Source of the DNA: Onthovicinus sp900555545
Lineage (GTDB): Bacteria > Bacillota > Clostridia > Oscillospirales > Acutalibacteraceae
Reading direction: 5' to 3'
NCBI GenBank assembly: GCA_949296915.1
Contig: CASFPX010000005.1
Location: 102,270-166,269, forward strand
Length of the DNA: 64,000 nucleotides
Position numbers and translations under genes: made by a program. Positions 35,670-45,548 of the stretch are shown piece after piece. How positions within the stretch are numbered: position 1 is the stretch's first letter; each line of letters begins with the position of its first letter. Below the pieces are notes generated by a model that made no database searches, was not told where the DNA came from, and was given only the letters and a program-made list of their open reading frames with translations.

Positions 35670-37012
35670 ATGTTCCTCCAAATTCGGATTTGATAAAAAA
35701 GCGTTGTATTTTCCTGAACCTGCGCCCGCCGGTCAGGCCCGAAGCCCTCCGCCCACAGGACACCTGCGCTGTCGCTGACGATTACGCATCTGTCGCGCAC
35801 ATCAGGGGGGATATGTGCCTCATTCAACAGCTTTTTTAACCGTTTACATGGGCGGCCCGGCAAATGGATCCGGTCGCCCGGCAGGCGGGATCGGATAACC
35901 GCCTGTCTGTTTATTTTAGCACAATCAATGCAAATATCCAAGTATTCTTTTTTAAACTTTTTGTGTATAACTGCCGCCTGTGTAATCTCAACGGCCCCAC
36001 CGGGAATCGGATGCCTCCCTATACGCAATGGAACGGAAAATGATACATCTTCTGTCCGCCGATCGCCAAAGCGGAGCATCCCGCCGGCCACCACGACGTC
36101 TATTCCCCCATTGAGAGAGGCGCGGCCACTCTCATTCAGGAGTTGTTCCGCCTTTTTCAGATGCTTGTGCTCCGGCATGACACCGCCCTGCCGGTACAGG
36201 AGGCGGTAGAGCGCCCTGCGCCGCACCGGAGCGTCGAGTGACGCGAGTACGTGCGCATCGTATCCCGACGGCAGTTCTGCACTCTCCACAGCGCGATCTG
36301 CCAGCTGCCCCAGATATGCCTCATCCGCACGCGCCTCGGCCGTAAAGCGGCGTACCGCCTCCTCAAAGGCCGGATTCAGCTGCCGGAAGGCAGGGACCAG
36401 GTCGAGACGGATCCGGTTGCGCGTGTAGTCACGGCTAAAGTTCGTCTGATCGGAGCAGTACCGGATATCATGCCTGCGGCAATAGTCCTCCACCTGCTCA
36501 CGCGTGCAATCAATCAATGGCCGGATCACATTGCCACGTACCGGTGGGATACCACACAGGCCGCGCAGGCCGCTGCCACGGGACAGGTGCGCCAATACGG
36601 TCTCCACACTGTCCGAAAGCGTGTGCGCGGTTGCCACCTTACAGTCCGGGCCAAAGGAGGCGAAAAAGTCATAGCGTACCTCCCGGCCGGCGGTCTCAAT
36701 CCCGATCCCATGCTCCTGCGCATAAGCGGAGATATCCGCGCGCCGCACGTGCAGCGGAATCCCCAGGGATCCGCATACCTTGCGTACAAACTGTTCATCC
36801 GCCTCCGCCTGATCGCCGCGGAGCATATGGTTGACGTGTGCCGCCTCCACCCGGATGCCCGCCCGATCTTGCAAATCATATAAAAAAGTGAGGAGCGCCA
36901 TGGAGTCCGCCCCGCCGGAGAGCGCGACAATTACGCGCTCCCCAGGTATGAGCATCTCATAGCGCTCCACTGTATCCATCGCCTGTTGTTCCAGTGACCG
37001 TCCCATTGTCAT
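35666..37012 (-). CDS. tilS: tRNA(Ile)-lysidine synthase
   Basis: A 448-residue PP-loop enzyme that converts C34 of the CAU-anticodon isoleucine tRNA to lysidine. The PP-loop VALSGGADSMALL lies near residue 30, followed by HVNHMLRGDQAEADE and TAHTLSDSVETVL. The C-terminal TilS domains show RLPGDRIHLPGRPCKRLKKLLNEAHIP. It overlaps dnaB by 4 nt and hpt by 4 nt. Confidence 0.95.
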   Translation of the reverse strand: MTMGRSLEQQAMDTVERYEMLIPGERVIVALSGGADSMALLTFLYDLQDRAGIRVEAAHVNHMLRGDQAEADEQFVRKVCGSLGIPLHVRRADISAYAQEHGIGIETAGREVRYDFFASFGPDCKVATAHTLSDSVETVLAHLSRGSGLRGLCGIPPVRGNVIRPLIDCTREQVEDYCRRHDIRYCSDQTNFSRDYTRNRIRLDLVPAFRQLNPAFEEAVRRFTAEARADEAYLGQLADRAVESAELPSGYDAHVLASLDAPVRRRALYRLLYRQGGVMPEHKHLKKAEQLLNESGRASLNGGIDVVVAGGMLRFGDRRTEDVSFSVPLRIGRHPIPGGAVEITQAAVIHKKFKKEYLDICIDCAKINRQAVIRSRLPGDRIHLPGRPCKRLKKLLNEAHIPPDVRDRCVIVSDSAGVLWAEGFGPDRRAQVQENTTLFYQIRIWRNI

Positions 37013-38397
37013 TCACCAAAGTTCTCCGCCAGGGTTGTAAAGAGCGTAAATTCCGAATTCCAGCCGAGCTTGACCGTCTCCGTTGGACCGTGTCGGTTCT
37101 TGGCGACAATCACCTCAATCACACTGCTCGTCGGCCGCGGCCCGTTGGGGACCTGTTCCCCCTCCTTGCCCTCGCTGTCATAGTAATCATCGCGATAGAG
37201 CATCATAATGATATCTGCATCCTGCTCGATGGAGCCGGACTCGCGCAGATCCGACATCTGCGGGCGGTGGGACTTGCCCCGCCCCTCTGTCACACGGGAG
37301 AGCTGTGCCAGTGTGACGACCGGGATATTCAGATCCTTGGCCATCAATTTGAGGTTCCGCGTGATCTCGGAGACCTCCTGAACACGGTTTTCGATCCGGG
37401 TACCCGCCTTCATGAGCTGTAAGTAATCGATAAAGATACAGTCGACATCCTTCATCCGGCGCACGCGCGCCTTCATCTCCGGCGCAGTGATGGTGGAGGT
37501 GTCGTCAAAGTAGAGCGGGCAGTCGCTCAGCTGGATGGTCGCCTCGCCCAGGCGAACCCAGTCGTCCGGATCGAGCTCACCGTTGCGCATCTTCACACTC
37601 TGTACGCGCGACTGCATGGAGAGCACGCGCTGGGCCAGCTGCTCCTTGTTCATCTCCAATGAGAAAAAGAGCACTTTTTTGTGCGCCTTGAGCGCCACAT
37701 TGAGCGCCATATTCAGCGCAAAGCTCGTCTTACCCATGGCCGGGCGGGCGCCGACGATCACCAAATCCGACTTGTTCAACCCGGAAATGACCCTATCCAG
37801 GGCGGAAAAGCCTGTGGAGGTCCCCAGGTACTCCTCCTTGTTCTCCGAGGTAATCTTATGTAAATGGTCGTACACATCATTGACGATGATATCCCCTACC
37901 TGCGCCGGGCCGCCCGTGTTGCGCCCCCGGCGGATATCATAGATACGCTGCTCCGCAGAGTCGAGCAGCATGTCCGGGGCATCCTGCTGCTCCAACGCAG
38001 AATTGATAATATCGCGCGACGCCTCGATCAGCGAACGGACATAATACTTATCCCGCACTGCCTTTGCATAGGCCTCCACATTTGCAGTGGTGGGGAACGC
38101 ATCAAGCAGGCGGAAAAGATACTCCTTGCCCTCCTCATCGCGAAAGACCTGATCCCGGCGCAGCATCTCCAACAGGACGAGCGGATCCACCTTGTTGCCC
38201 GTGGCGTCGATGCTGACCATGGCGGAAAAAATAGCCTGATGGCGCGGCAGGAAAAAGTACTCCGGCTTGAGAATCAACACCACCTGTGCCATGCACTCGG
38301 GCTCCTTCAGGATACAGCCGAGCACAGCCTGTTCCGATTCCAGGCTGTGGGGCAGCTCCGCTTCATTCAGTTGTGCAAAAGACGGGCTGTTCTCCAT
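37009..38397 (-). CDS. dnaB: Replicative DNA helicase DnaB
   Basis: A 462-residue hexameric helicase. The N-terminal domain (LPHSLESEQAVLGCIL) is followed by the RecA-like domain with Walker A GARPAMGKTSFALN, FSLEMNKEQLAQR, Walker B region IFIDYLQLM and the terminal DLRESGSIEQDADIIMMLYR. It follows rplI by 6 nt in the usual rplI-dnaB order. Confidence 0.96.
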   Translation of the reverse strand: MENSPSFAQLNEAELPHSLESEQAVLGCILKEPECMAQVVLILKPEYFFLPRHQAIFSAMVSIDATGNKVDPLVLLEMLRRDQVFRDEEGKEYLFRLLDAFPTTANVEAYAKAVRDKYYVRSLIEASRDIINSALEQQDAPDMLLDSAEQRIYDIRRGRNTGGPAQVGDIIVNDVYDHLHKITSENKEEYLGTSTGFSALDRVISGLNKSDLVIVGARPAMGKTSFALNMALNVALKAHKKVLFFSLEMNKEQLAQRVLSMQSRVQSVKMRNGELDPDDWVRLGEATIQLSDCPLYFDDTSTITAPEMKARVRRMKDVDCIFIDYLQLMKAGTRIENRVQEVSEITRNLKLMAKDLNIPVVTLAQLSRVTEGRGKSHRPQMSDLRESGSIEQDADIIMMLYRDDYYDSEGKEGEQVPNGPRPTSSVIEVIVAKNRHGPTETVKLGWNSEFTLFTTLAENFGE

Positions 38398-38403
38398 AAA
38401 AAA

Positions 38404-38847
38404 CTACTCCTCGCTGACCGCGACATAGATATCGGCAGTGATCCCGTAGCTGAACTTCACCTTAGCAGGATATGTGCCGAAGTTTTTGATCTCCTCGACC
38501 TCAACTTTACGCTTATCCACCTGGACGCTGTAATCGGCCGCCAATCGGGCCGCAATATCCTTGGCCGTGATAGAGCCAAACAGACGCCCATTCGTGCCCG
38601 CCTTGGCTGTGAGATGGATGGTCACGCCACCGATTTTTTTGGCAAAGGCTTGCGCCTGCTTGGTTTCAACCTCGATTCGGTGCTGTTCGGCCGCCTCGCG
38701 CCCTTTGAGCTCCGTCATTGCCTGGGCGTTCGCCTCCTTGGCCAGCTTACGCGGGAAGAGGAAGTTACGCGCATAGCCATCCGAGGTTGTGACAAGCTCT
38801 CCGCGCTTGCCCAGCCCTTTCACATCCTGCAACAGAATTACTTTCAT
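38404..38847 (-). CDS. rplI: 50S ribosomal protein L9
   Basis: A 147-residue protein with the N-terminal rRNA-binding signature [19 protein letters not shown] and [13 protein letters not shown], a connecting helix and the C-terminal domain ([11 protein letters not shown]). It overlaps gdpP by 4 nt. Confidence 0.97.
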   Translation of the reverse strand: MKVILLQDVKGLGKRGELVTTSDGYARNFLFPRKLAKEANAQAMTELKGREAAEQHRIEVETKQAQAFAKKIGGVTIHLTAKAGTNGRLFGSITAKDIAARLAADYSVQVDKRKVEVEEIKNFGTYPAKVKFSYGITADIYVAVSEE

Positions 38848-40841
38848 GGTTCATCCTCCGTCTGGGCGTCCCCAAGGGACGCGTAATATTTATCGATCTC
38901 TGACAGCAGACGCACCTTGGCGTCCGTCAGACTGATATCCTCGATCTGGGCGGCCGCCATTGTCTGGTGCCCTCCGCCGCCCAATGACTCCATAATCAGC
39001 TGTACATTGATTTTCCCCATGCTGCGGGCCGAGATATTGACCAGCCCGTCGGCGGCGTACAGCACAAAGGATGCTTTGACTCCAGTGATATCGAGCAGCT
39101 CATCCGCCGCCTGTGAGGAGATCACCCGGATATCGTTATCCACCACGTCCGCGATCGCGATTGCACACCCACGGTACACATCCGCACCGGAGACAATGGT
39201 ATTTCTCATTTTATAATCTTCAATGTCATCTGTAAAGAGCTGTTTTACGCTGATGATATCAGCGCCGCAGCTCTTGAGATAGGCCGCCGCCTCAAAGGTG
39301 CGCACACCGGTGCGCATGATGAAGTTACGCGTATCGAGCATGATCCCGGCGAGCAGCGCCTCGGCCTCGAATTTCCCGACGACGGGTTTATTGCCGCGCT
39401 GCCCCATGTACTGGAGCAGTTCCGTCACCATCTCCGAGGAGGAAGAGGCACCCGGCTCGTGGAAAAAGATCAGGGCGTCATCGATATGATCCACCACCTT
39501 ACGGTGATGATCGATGACGATCACAGCCTTGGCCGCACGATAGAGCTCCGGGGATTCGACAAAATCCGGCCGGTGCGTATCCACAATAATGAGCAGACTC
39601 TTTTTTGTCAAAATCTCCATCGCCCGCTCAGGCTCGATGATGATACCTCCCTTGCCCTGCTCATCCATACGTCGGATCAGGGGCGTAGTCAGCGTCCTGT
39701 CCCGCGCCATGACGATATAGGCCTCTTTCTTCTGCGCAAGGGCCTCGCTGTACATCCCGATGGCCGCGCCGAGTGCGTCGAGATCGGCAAAGCGGTGGCC
39801 CATGATGAGCACATTTTCGCTGCCTTCAATAAGTTCCTCGATCGCGGTGGCCGTGATACGGGTATGTACCTTGGTCCCCGTCTCGACGCCCATGGAGACG
39901 CCGCCGAAGAACTCGTACACATCCCGCTGCTTGATGGCGGCCTGATCGCCGCCGCGGCCAAGCGCCATATCAAGCGCCTGCCTGGCCTTGTCGCCGCTCT
40001 CCTGGACATTATCGCCCCGGCCTACGCCGATGGAGAGCGTGATTCCCTTGACCGAGTCGTAGGAGTAGCGGCGCATCTGGGCGAGCACACTGAACTTATC
40101 TTCAATCATTCGGTTGAGCTGACGGTCCTCTGTGACGGCGACAAAACGCGCATCCCCCAACCGGCACATGAAAGACGGGAACCCGGACATCCAGTTCTCG
40201 ATGATCTTCTCCACGCCGCCCGTCACGGCCGCACGCTCGGAATCGCGCAGGCGTTGGGTCACCTCGAGCAGATTATCCGCCGAGATGTACAATACGGCGG
40301 GATGCATCCCCTCGTACTCCTCCGCGGCCTTTTTCAGCGAGGTATCGTCCACAAAAATCAGCACATAGAGCTGTTCGACCGGTCCCGGTTCCAGCATACT
40401 CACATAAACCGTGTACATCCGATCGCCATAGGCAATTGGTGTGCTTCCGATATCCGCCAACTCCGGCAGGGTGATATCACCGATCAGGCTGCCAATCTGA
40501 TTGAGCTGGAGCTCCTGATCTCCCAGCACCCGTGCCCGAAAGAGATCATTATCCCAGATGATATTCCCCTCGCCATCCGCCGTGACAGCCGGGAGCGGAA
40601 AATGCCCGACAGCATCCCGCTGAGTCAAATCCAGCATACTGTTGAGCTGCCGGGCGGGGTTCCCCGCCCGCTTCTTTAAATACTTTATCAGGAATAATGC
40701 CGCTGCCGAGACGATAATCCAGACAACCAACTCCACTACGGCCAACTGCCAAGGGCCTGCGGCAAAGGCGGCAATCACAAACAGTGCTAAGACGGCACAA
40801 AGCAGGATATAGATCCAGAGCTCCGCACGGAATTTTTTCAT
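38844..40841 (-). CDS. gdpP: Cyclic-di-AMP phosphodiesterase GdpP
   Basis: A 665-residue membrane enzyme. Two N-terminal helices (residues 1-60), a degenerate PAS, a degenerate GGDEF domain (about 170-300) and the DHH/DHHA1 phosphoesterase with [25 protein letters not shown] and VIDHHR metal ligands and the C-terminal [12 protein letters not shown]. It breaks down c-di-AMP. The ATG at 40841 follows GTGAGG. The cognate synthase gene cdaA is about 23 kb away in the same window. Confidence 0.94.
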   Translation of the reverse strand: MKKFRAELWIYILLCAVLALFVIAAFAAGPWQLAVVELVVWIIVSAAALFLIKYLKKRAGNPARQLNSMLDLTQRDAVGHFPLPAVTADGEGNIIWDNDLFRARVLGDQELQLNQIGSLIGDITLPELADIGSTPIAYGDRMYTVYVSMLEPGPVEQLYVLIFVDDTSLKKAAEEYEGMHPAVLYISADNLLEVTQRLRDSERAAVTGGVEKIIENWMSGFPSFMCRLGDARFVAVTEDRQLNRMIEDKFSVLAQMRRYSYDSVKGITLSIGVGRGDNVQESGDKARQALDMALGRGGDQAAIKQRDVYEFFGGVSMGVETGTKVHTRITATAIEELIEGSENVLIMGHRFADLDALGAAIGMYSEALAQKKEAYIVMARDRTLTTPLIRRMDEQGKGGIIIEPERAMEILTKKSLLIIVDTHRPDFVESPELYRAAKAVIVIDHHRKVVDHIDDALIFFHEPGASSSSEMVTELLQYMGQRGNKPVVGKFEAEALLAGIMLDTRNFIMRTGVRTFEAAAYLKSCGADIISVKQLFTDDIEDYKMRNTIVSGADVYRGCAIAIADVVDNDIRVISSQAADELLDITGVKASFVLYAADGLVNISARSMGKINVQLIMESLGGGGHQTMAAAQIEDISLTDAKVRLLSEIDKYYASLGDAQTEDEP

Positions 40842-40849
40842 GATGAACC

Positions 40850-42808
40850 TCACACTTCCATCAGTACAGGCAAAATCATCGGGCTGCGCTTGGTGCGTTC
40901 ATACATCAGTCGGGACACATCGTCACGCAGTCGTGTTTTGATGCTGCTCCACTCGCGGATATGCTGATCCCGGCAGTCCTCCAGCGCACGGTAGGCCACG
41001 CGTTTAGCATCCTCAATCAGGGCCTCGGCCTCGCGGACGTAGACAAAACCACGCGAGACAACGTCCGGCCCTGCAACCACCTCGCCGGTGGCGCTGTCGA
41101 TCGTTGCGACGACAACGATCAAGCCGTCCTCCGCCAGATGTTTCCGATCCTTGAGGACGACGCTTCCGACGTCTCCGACGCCGTAGCCATCTACAAACAC
41201 CTTGCCCGCCGGAACGGTGGAGACCGTTTTCAGGGAGTCCGGCGTCAGCTCCATAACCAGGCCGATATCCGGTGTGACAATATTTTTCTTATCGATCCCC
41301 ATACTCTCCGCCAGCATTTTGTTCTTGAGCATATGCTTTTGTTCACCGTGCACAGGGATAAAGAATTTCGGTTTGACCAACCCGATGAGAAGCTTGATCT
41401 CCTCCTGGCAGGCATGACCAGACACATGGACATCGTACATCCGCTCATAGATCACCTCCGCGCCAAGCTTAATCAGCTCGTTGACGACATTGCCGACCGA
41501 TTTCTCATTGCCGGGGATCGGCGTGGCGGAGATGATGACGTAATCATTGGGCGTGATGCTGACCTTGCGGTGATCCGTCATGGCCATGCGCGTGAGGGCG
41601 CTCATTGGCTCGCCCTGGCTGCCGGTTGTGATCAGGACAACCTTATCATTGGGATAGCGGTTGATCAGGTCGATGTTAATCAGCAGCCCGTCCGGAACGT
41701 GTAGATAGCCGAGCTCCGATCCAATGGCCACAACGTTTTCAAGGCTGCGGCCGGAGAGCGCCACCTTGCGCCCCAGGCTCTGGGCGATATCCATGATCTG
41801 CTGTACCCGGTGGATATTGGAGGCAAAGGTTGCCACGATGATCCGCCGGTTGCGCGCCTTGCGGAAGAGCGTCTCAAACGACTCGCCCACCTTTTTTTCA
41901 CTGGCAGTAAAGCCGGGGCGCTCGGCATTGGTGGATTCGCACATCATGCACAGCACGCCCTCCCGGCCGAGCTGGGCAAAGCGCGCAAGGTCGATCATGC
42001 CGCCGTCGATCGGCGTGGGATCGATCTTAAAATCCCCTGTATGGACGATAACGCCCGCCGGTGTGTGGATTGCAAAGGCCAGCGCATCCGGAATGGAGTG
42101 GTTGACATGGATCATCTCCATGACGAAATTCCCCTTCTTGACCCGGCTACCCGGCTGAACCACATGCAGCTTGGCGCGGCCAAGCAGGCCGTGTTCCCGC
42201 AGCTTGCCCTCAATCAGGCCGATCGTCAGCCGCGTGCCGTAAACGGGGATATTCACCTTTTTAAGCAGATAGGCCAATCCGCCGATGTGGTCCTCATGGC
42301 CGTGGGTAATAAAGATGCCACGGATCTTATCCGCATTGCGCTCTACATAGGTAAAGTCCGGGATGACGAGATCTACGCCTGGCATGTCGGCATCCGGGAA
42401 AGAAAGGCCGCAGTCGACCAGAATCATGTCATTGCCGCACTCAAAGAGCGTCATGTTCTTGCCGATCTCATTGATACCGCCCAGGAATGCAATACGCACC
42501 GGCATTTGGCTGCTGTTCTTGGATGTCCTGCGCCCACGGCTGGCAGCCGTATTCCTGGGCTTGGCATCCGTGACGGCATTCTTGGCCTGTTTGACGGGCT
42601 GGCGCGTACGCGGAGGCGCCTTTTCCCCCTTGGGAACTGCGGATTTGGGGGCTGAGCTCTTACGTACAGTACGCACGCCGCCCTTCGCCTGACCGTGCGC
42701 TGCTGGGAGCGTGTCAAGCTGTTTCTTACCGCGGGGAGCTGCGTCTATGATTTCCGGCACGGTGGCTGCTCCACCCTTTGCGGCCCCTGATATTCTGTTT
42801 TTTTCCAT
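40850..42808 (-). CDS. rnj: Ribonuclease J with basic N-terminal extension
   Basis: A 652-residue metallo-beta-lactamase/beta-CASP nuclease for mRNA decay and rRNA maturation. The zinc motif HGHEDHIGG lies near residue 169, with VHTGDFKID, MMCESTNAERPG, the beta-CASP segment VATFASNIHRVQQI and TTGSQGEP. The first 100 residues are a Lys/Arg/Ala/Pro-rich disordered extension absent from Bacillus RNase J; the core starts near MPVRIAFLGG. AAGGAG site before the ATG. It heads the operon through gdpP. Confidence 0.93.
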   Translation of the reverse strand: MEKNRISGAAKGGAATVPEIIDAAPRGKKQLDTLPAAHGQAKGGVRTVRKSSAPKSAVPKGEKAPPRTRQPVKQAKNAVTDAKPRNTAASRGRRTSKNSSQMPVRIAFLGGINEIGKNMTLFECGNDMILVDCGLSFPDADMPGVDLVIPDFTYVERNADKIRGIFITHGHEDHIGGLAYLLKKVNIPVYGTRLTIGLIEGKLREHGLLGRAKLHVVQPGSRVKKGNFVMEMIHVNHSIPDALAFAIHTPAGVIVHTGDFKIDPTPIDGGMIDLARFAQLGREGVLCMMCESTNAERPGFTASEKKVGESFETLFRKARNRRIIVATFASNIHRVQQIMDIAQSLGRKVALSGRSLENVVAIGSELGYLHVPDGLLINIDLINRYPNDKVVLITTGSQGEPMSALTRMAMTDHRKVSITPNDYVIISATPIPGNEKSVGNVVNELIKLGAEVIYERMYDVHVSGHACQEEIKLLIGLVKPKFFIPVHGEQKHMLKNKMLAESMGIDKKNIVTPDIGLVMELTPDSLKTVSTVPAGKVFVDGYGVGDVGSVVLKDRKHLAEDGLIVVVATIDSATGEVVAGPDVVSRGFVYVREAEALIEDAKRVAYRALEDCRDQHIREWSSIKTRLRDDVSRLMYERTKRSPMILPVLMEV

Positions 42809-43056
42809 TTAAATTCTCCTTATTATCATTCAATTCAATCACGATCAACAATAGCCCGCCCGTATGCTACTGGCGAGTCATTAAATTCCTGAGAGGAGGA
42901 CGGGGATCTGCTCCCCGCTTCCTGTTTGTATGTTCGCCGCTCACAGCGGCAAGCGCAGTTGGATGCGCATCTATCCCATCAAAGGCGGATGGATCAGGCC
43001 ACCCACCAAAACATCCCCGCAAAAACTGTGCAAGGTGCAATACAAAAATTCCACTT
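42809..43056 (-). promoter_or_regulatory. Long structured leader of RNase J (or an unassigned small RNA)
   Basis: The expected minus-strand transcript from 43056 holds a 9-bp hairpin with a 6-nt loop (43007-42984), a 6-bp GCCGCT/AGCGGC hairpin with GTG loop (42950-42936) and a 6-bp CGGGGA/TCCCCG hairpin (42917-42901). A 7-bp long-range pair ATCCCCG/CGGGGAT (43013-43019 with 42901-42907) competes with the last hairpin. No T-run follows, so the RNA probably runs into the RNase J gene. It does not match a riboswitch class I know. Confidence 0.55.
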
Positions 43057-45423
43057 CTATTTATTGTACCCTGATTCCAAACGGCTGTCAAGGTCATGGA
43101 TGACCGAATTCTGCTTTTCCGCCCCTTTTTTCCGGACAAGATCACAGATATCCAGGCACAGCTCCCGAGCCGCCTCCATTGTTGCCGACTCCGTCAACAC
43201 ATGGAATCGGCTGCCTGTACGGGAAGGCGTAATCATCACCCGTCCCGCCCCACGCCGGAGGACAATCCCCTCCCCTGTGGGCAGGCGCTGTCCGGCATCA
43301 TCACCCAAAAGTTCATATAGTCCGGACGGGGAGACAGGAGCTTCGATCTCCCGGCGAAATACTGAGACGGACGGGAGTTCGTCGACGAGTTCAGCCAACG
43401 TACAACCACGTGCCGCCAGGATCCGGAGCACCTGGACAGTTAAAAACAGGCCATCCCGTACCCACTGCTGATGCGCCCCGAGTTCCCGTGCCGCCCGATC
43501 CTCCTCCCCGATAGGGGATTCGGGATAGCGGACGGCGCTCCGGCCGTACTCCGACGCAATCTGATCCAGATAGCCCGGCGCACTGTATGGGATCGCCACA
43601 TCCTCTCCCGCAGCCCAGCGATCCTTACAACAGATAGCTAACAGGGACTCCCAAGGGATTTTACGGCCGGACTCATCATAGGCCTCGGCCGTGACACCGG
43701 ATGGGGCAAGCACAAACCGGATCCCCCTCTCCTGCCGGCATCCGAGGCGGGACAGGCATTCCTCCATCACACGGCGCACATGTTCTGAAGCGCTCTCCAC
43801 ACGCACGGAAAGATTGCCCAATCCCTCCCCGGCCTGGCGGCACAGCTCCTGCCGGTACATCATGCGCACGCTGCTCATGTCCGAAATATCACGGCATCGA
43901 TCCTCCGAACAGCGCGCATAGTCCGCCTTGCGCAGGCGGGCCTCTATATCACGCTCCGTATAGCGGTGGATGGGAAATCCTCCCGCGTCAAACAGGTGCA
44001 GGCCGCCGCCCTGCGCATCCGTCAGAAATACGCCTGCGGACAGATTGCAAAACGAGGTAAAAAACATCAGCTGGGCCTCAAAGCAATCGCCAAAGTCCCA
44101 CACATGGCTGCCGCACATCATCATTCCGGCCGTCACAGCCAGCTTTCGGGCGCGGGAAGCCCGGCTCCCCTCACAGGCGATCCCCACACGGCGACCCGCC
44201 TGGGCGCTCGCCAGCGCTTCCCCCAATCGGACGCAGACCTCCGGTGAAAAGGAGAGCTCCGGGCTGATGCCGTTGTCTGAAAAAATGTGGAGTGTCGCTC
44301 CTCCGTATTTACAGTTTTCGGCCAATACGGCTCCGGAATCAATGATCTTGCGCGGCCACACGAGCACGTTCTGCCTGACGCTGGCGTTCTCCCGCACCAT
44401 TGCGGCGGAACCGAGCACGCCGCCCTCGAATACGCTGGCACCCTTGCCGACAAAGGATCCGGGTCCCGCCACAGCATCGACCAGGGCGGCGTGTTGGGAG
44501 ATCTCCGCCCCACGCATCAGGATGCTGCCGCGCACCTTGGCGCCGGACCCGAGGTGACACCCATCGCCCACTACGGTGTATGGGCCAATCACCGCGCCGG
44601 CGTCAATCGTTACATCCGCCCCGATGTAAACAGGCGGCTCAATGCTGTAATCCCCCGGCGGGAGCTCGGAGACACAGTAAATCCCCTGAGAGAGCTGCGG
44701 CGTCATGCGGCAGTGTACCCGGCCGCACAGCATATCCCGCTGACAGGCAATATAGGAAGGGATATCCCCGATATCGCACCAATAGCCGGTAGCCAGGTAG
44801 GCGAACAGCGGGCGGCCGGCCGCCATCATCTGCGGGAACAGATCCTTGGCAAAATCGTAGCTCTTCCCATCCGGAATCAAATCGAGACAGGCGGGGTCCA
44901 GGACATAGATCCCCGTATTGGCCGTGTCACATACCGCCTGCCCCCAGCCCGGCTTTTCAATAAACGATTCGATCCGGTTCTCGCGGCCAAAGCGCACCAG
45001 CCCGTATTCCCGCGGGTCCTCCACCCGGGCGACTACGATCGTGGCCGCGGCTCCGGCGGCCTCATGATATTTCATGATTTTGTCAAGCTCATAGTCGCAC
45101 AAAGCGTCCCCGCTGACCACAAGGAACGGCTCATCAAAATCGCGCGCCGCGTTTTTCACGCTGCCCGCCGTGCCGAGCGCTTCCTCCTCCACGACAAAAT
45201 CCAACCGGATCCCGCGGTAGACATTCCCCGGGAAGTGCGTGCGGATTTCATCCGGCAGGTATTTCAAAGTGATAGCCGCCTCCGTCACACCGGAGCGCGC
45301 GAGCAAATCCAGGATATACTCCAGCACCGGCCGGCCGCATAGCGGCATCATCGGTTTTGGCATATCACAGGTGAGCGGCCGCAGGCGCGTCCCCTCGCCG
45401 CCCGCCATAATGACTGCTTTCAT
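43057..45423 (-). CDS. Nucleotidyltransferase-hexapeptide-phosphomutase fusion with degenerate mutase half
   Basis: A 788-residue three-part protein. Residues 1-235 form a sugar-phosphate nucleotidyltransferase (KAVIMAGGEGTRLRPLT, FLVVSGDAL, EKPGWG), most like mannose-1-phosphate guanylyltransferase. Residues 250-370 are left-handed beta-helix hexapeptide repeats. The rest has a phosphomannomutase-like fold, but the phosphoserine loop TASHNP is replaced by TDAQGG near residue 468 and the DGDGDR metal loop by APSGVTA near 573. ATG at 45423 after GGGGGG. Confidence 0.85.
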   Translation of the reverse strand: MKAVIMAGGEGTRLRPLTCDMPKPMMPLCGRPVLEYILDLLARSGVTEAAITLKYLPDEIRTHFPGNVYRGIRLDFVVEEEALGTAGSVKNAARDFDEPFLVVSGDALCDYELDKIMKYHEAAGAAATIVVARVEDPREYGLVRFGRENRIESFIEKPGWGQAVCDTANTGIYVLDPACLDLIPDGKSYDFAKDLFPQMMAAGRPLFAYLATGYWCDIGDIPSYIACQRDMLCGRVHCRMTPQLSQGIYCVSELPPGDYSIEPPVYIGADVTIDAGAVIGPYTVVGDGCHLGSGAKVRGSILMRGAEISQHAALVDAVAGPGSFVGKGASVFEGGVLGSAAMVRENASVRQNVLVWPRKIIDSGAVLAENCKYGGATLHIFSDNGISPELSFSPEVCVRLGEALASAQAGRRVGIACEGSRASRARKLAVTAGMMMCGSHVWDFGDCFEAQLMFFTSFCNLSAGVFLTDAQGGGLHLFDAGGFPIHRYTERDIEARLRKADYARCSEDRCRDISDMSSVRMMYRQELCRQAGEGLGNLSVRVESASEHVRRVMEECLSRLGCRQERGIRFVLAPSGVTAEAYDESGRKIPWESLLAICCKDRWAAGEDVAIPYSAPGYLDQIASEYGRSAVRYPESPIGEEDRAARELGAHQQWVRDGLFLTVQVLRILAARGCTLAELVDELPSVSVFRREIEAPVSPSGLYELLGDDAGQRLPTGEGIVLRRGAGRVMITPSRTGSRFHVLTESATMEAARELCLDICDLVRKKGAEKQNSVIHDLDSRLESGYNK
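43063..43091 (-). promoter_or_regulatory. Consensus promoter inside the nucleotidyltransferase gene, driving the rnj leader
   Basis: On the minus strand TTGACA (43091-43086), 17-bp spacer, TACAAT (43068-43063). It lies in the last 35 bases of the upstream coding sequence and would start transcription near 43056. Confidence 0.8.
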
Positions 45424-45492
45424 CAACAGATCCCCCCAAATTGATTTACCGCAATATTATTGACCAGACGACGTTTTTTTAACCGTATCCCC

Positions 45493-45521
45493 TTGTGAAA
45501 AGTATGGAATCATGATAAAAT
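45493..45521 (+). promoter_or_regulatory. Promoter for RNase HI
   Basis: TTGTGA, 17-bp spacer, TAAAAT, 28 bases before the start codon. Confidence 0.65.
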
Positions 45522-45548
45522 TTTTTGAAAATGAATCGGAGGGATATC

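Noticed and set aside
42809..43056. 6S RNA or SRP RNA gene in the RNase J upstream region
   Set aside because: The hairpins are arranged in series, with no 6S-type central bubble, no SRP GGAAG loop and no terminator; kept only as an unassigned structured leader.
43691..44792. Several Arg/Pro-rich frames opposite the nucleotidyltransferase-mutase gene
   Set aside because: Low-complexity antisense shadows without starts or motifs.
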